Below, piece after piece: positions 63,262 to 64,000 of a DNA stretch of 64,000 bases. The stretch comes from Jacaranda mimosifolia (Eukaryota > Streptophyta > Magnoliopsida > Lamiales > Bignoniaceae): NCBI GenBank assembly GCA_018894105.1, contig CM032121.1, forward strand, positions 36,550,230 to 36,614,229, read 5' to 3'. Under the pieces are notes generated by a model. It searched no databases. It saw only the letters and a program-made list of their open reading frames with translations, and was not told where the DNA came from. The position numbers were made by a program, and so were the translations under genes. Every line of letters begins with the position of its first letter. The first letter of the stretch is position 1.

Positions 63262-64000
63262 TTCTCACTGTTTAGAGAGAGAAAGATAGCAGTGGCAGTA
63301 AACAGAGCAGTAGGGGACTTATACGTACATAGTTATATGCGTATATGTAGAGAGAGAAAGTAGAAGCAAATTTGATGAGAGTTCAAGCTGAAGCAAATTG
63401 TACTGTTTGATCTCCATTTCAAGAATTGCTTCACATTTCAAAGTAAGTTCAAGGAAATATTTAGAGGCGGAAATATAAGTACAGTTTTAGCTACTCTCAA
63501 TTATTTAACTCAGATCACAGTCTGAACACTTAAAGTTTGAAACCTTTGTTCGTTTTCTTGCTTGTATGTTGCTCAAGGTTGAAATTTTCTTCAGCTTTCT
63601 GGAATGTTTTGAGTTGTACTATCAGTAATTTGAGCTGGGATTGTCTATATTTTGCTCTTAATTTGTTTGAAATGGAGTTGGAGTTGATTCTGTTGAGGGT
63701 TTTGTTTGTGGTTTTTGAGGAATTTGTGCGGAGTTTTGTGACATGCAAGAGCCTTTTAGGTTTTTCTTTTTGGTTGATGGGATTTTTGGATTGTGCCCTA
63801 AATTCTAGGTTGTGCATGGTTAATTCTGTGGCTGAAACTGGTTTTGAGAGAAAATTGAAGCTAAATTTAGTTGGAGTTTGCTGGGGGCAATGGTGGTTGG
63901 TTTTTTCTATGGCCTTAATTTGGTAGTAATTTGTTATTAACTGTTATTTTAGTTAATTAGTTTACAGATAACTGCATTTTGACTACTTCAATTTGACCAT
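63262..64000 (+). promoter_or_regulatory. Probable 5' leader and first intron of a gene beyond the window
   Basis: A GAGA/AGAGAGAAAG-rich leader-like stretch (63274-63370) and GAAGCAAATTTGATGAGAG are followed by a donor-like AAA/GTAAGTTC at about 63441, after which the sequence is T- and G-rich and intron-like to the window end. The open frame at 63537-63926 is Phe/Leu/Cys-rich with no family features and is most likely intronic. No coding exon is visible. Confidence 0.35.

Noticed and set aside
63537..63926. 129-codon plus-strand frame near the window end
   Set aside because: Phe/Leu/Cys-rich, no recognisable domain, and located after a splice-donor-like site; most likely intron sequence.

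Overview
The window is nuclear DNA of a flowering plant, most probably a eudicot. The evidence is AT-rich intergenic DNA, GT-AG introns, plant-only genes (CRR7, a SIAMESE-related-like protein, EXO70, RIK), a nuclear-encoded organellar ribosomal protein L6, a fragment of plastid DNA, and many small plant-type transposons. The species cannot be named from the sequence. There is no operon, CRISPR array or other bacterial feature.

Layout. 1-1050 is a GC-rich repeat block, perhaps an LTR fragment. It carries a 73-bp tandem repeat and a 147-bp piece of the plastid 16S rRNA 3' end. 1516-3118 is a Mutator-like non-autonomous element. CRR7 (3533-4088, +) and a small intronless SIAMESE-related-like gene (5286-5609, -) follow. 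5.6-21 kb is gene-free and transposon-rich: it holds a decayed Ty1/copia element (9504-14664, -) nested in a MITE, a second Mutator-like element (15518-17367), and several further MITEs, one split by another insertion. A serine carboxypeptidase-like gene with eight exons lies at 21003-26891 (+). Directly after it, 26958-34942 is a diverged tandem duplication of non-coding DNA with different insertions in its two halves. An intronless EXO70 gene (35816-37810, +), a hAT-like element (38911-39361) and a mitochondrial-type glycine-rich RRM protein gene (40787-42728, +) follow. The glycine-rich gene is convergent with RIK (43467-50787, -, 12 coding exons). RIK is divergent from organellar ribosomal protein L6 (52973-55688, +), and a hAT-like element lies between them. 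The right end holds MITEs, a GGCGTGGC-motif inverted-repeat cluster, an unidentified GC-rich gene-like stretch (58620-59040), a tRNA-Ala(TGC) gene (60353-60425, -) and what looks like the leader of a gene that continues beyond 64000.

The genes do not form one pathway. Three products go to organelles: CRR7 (NDH complex assembly in plastids), ribosomal protein L6 (plastid translation) and the glycine-rich RRM protein (mitochondrial RNA editing or processing). The others act in cell-cycle inhibition (tentative), secretory proteolysis or acyl transfer, exocytosis and nuclear RNA or chromatin regulation. I joined exons by hand from GT-AG sites, and the coding sums of all five multi-exon models are divisible by three. 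I found no convincing new biological system. The most informative observations are nested and dated transposon insertions, the tandem duplication, the plastid insert inside a tandem repeat, and loss of the reverse-transcriptase catalytic block in the copia element.
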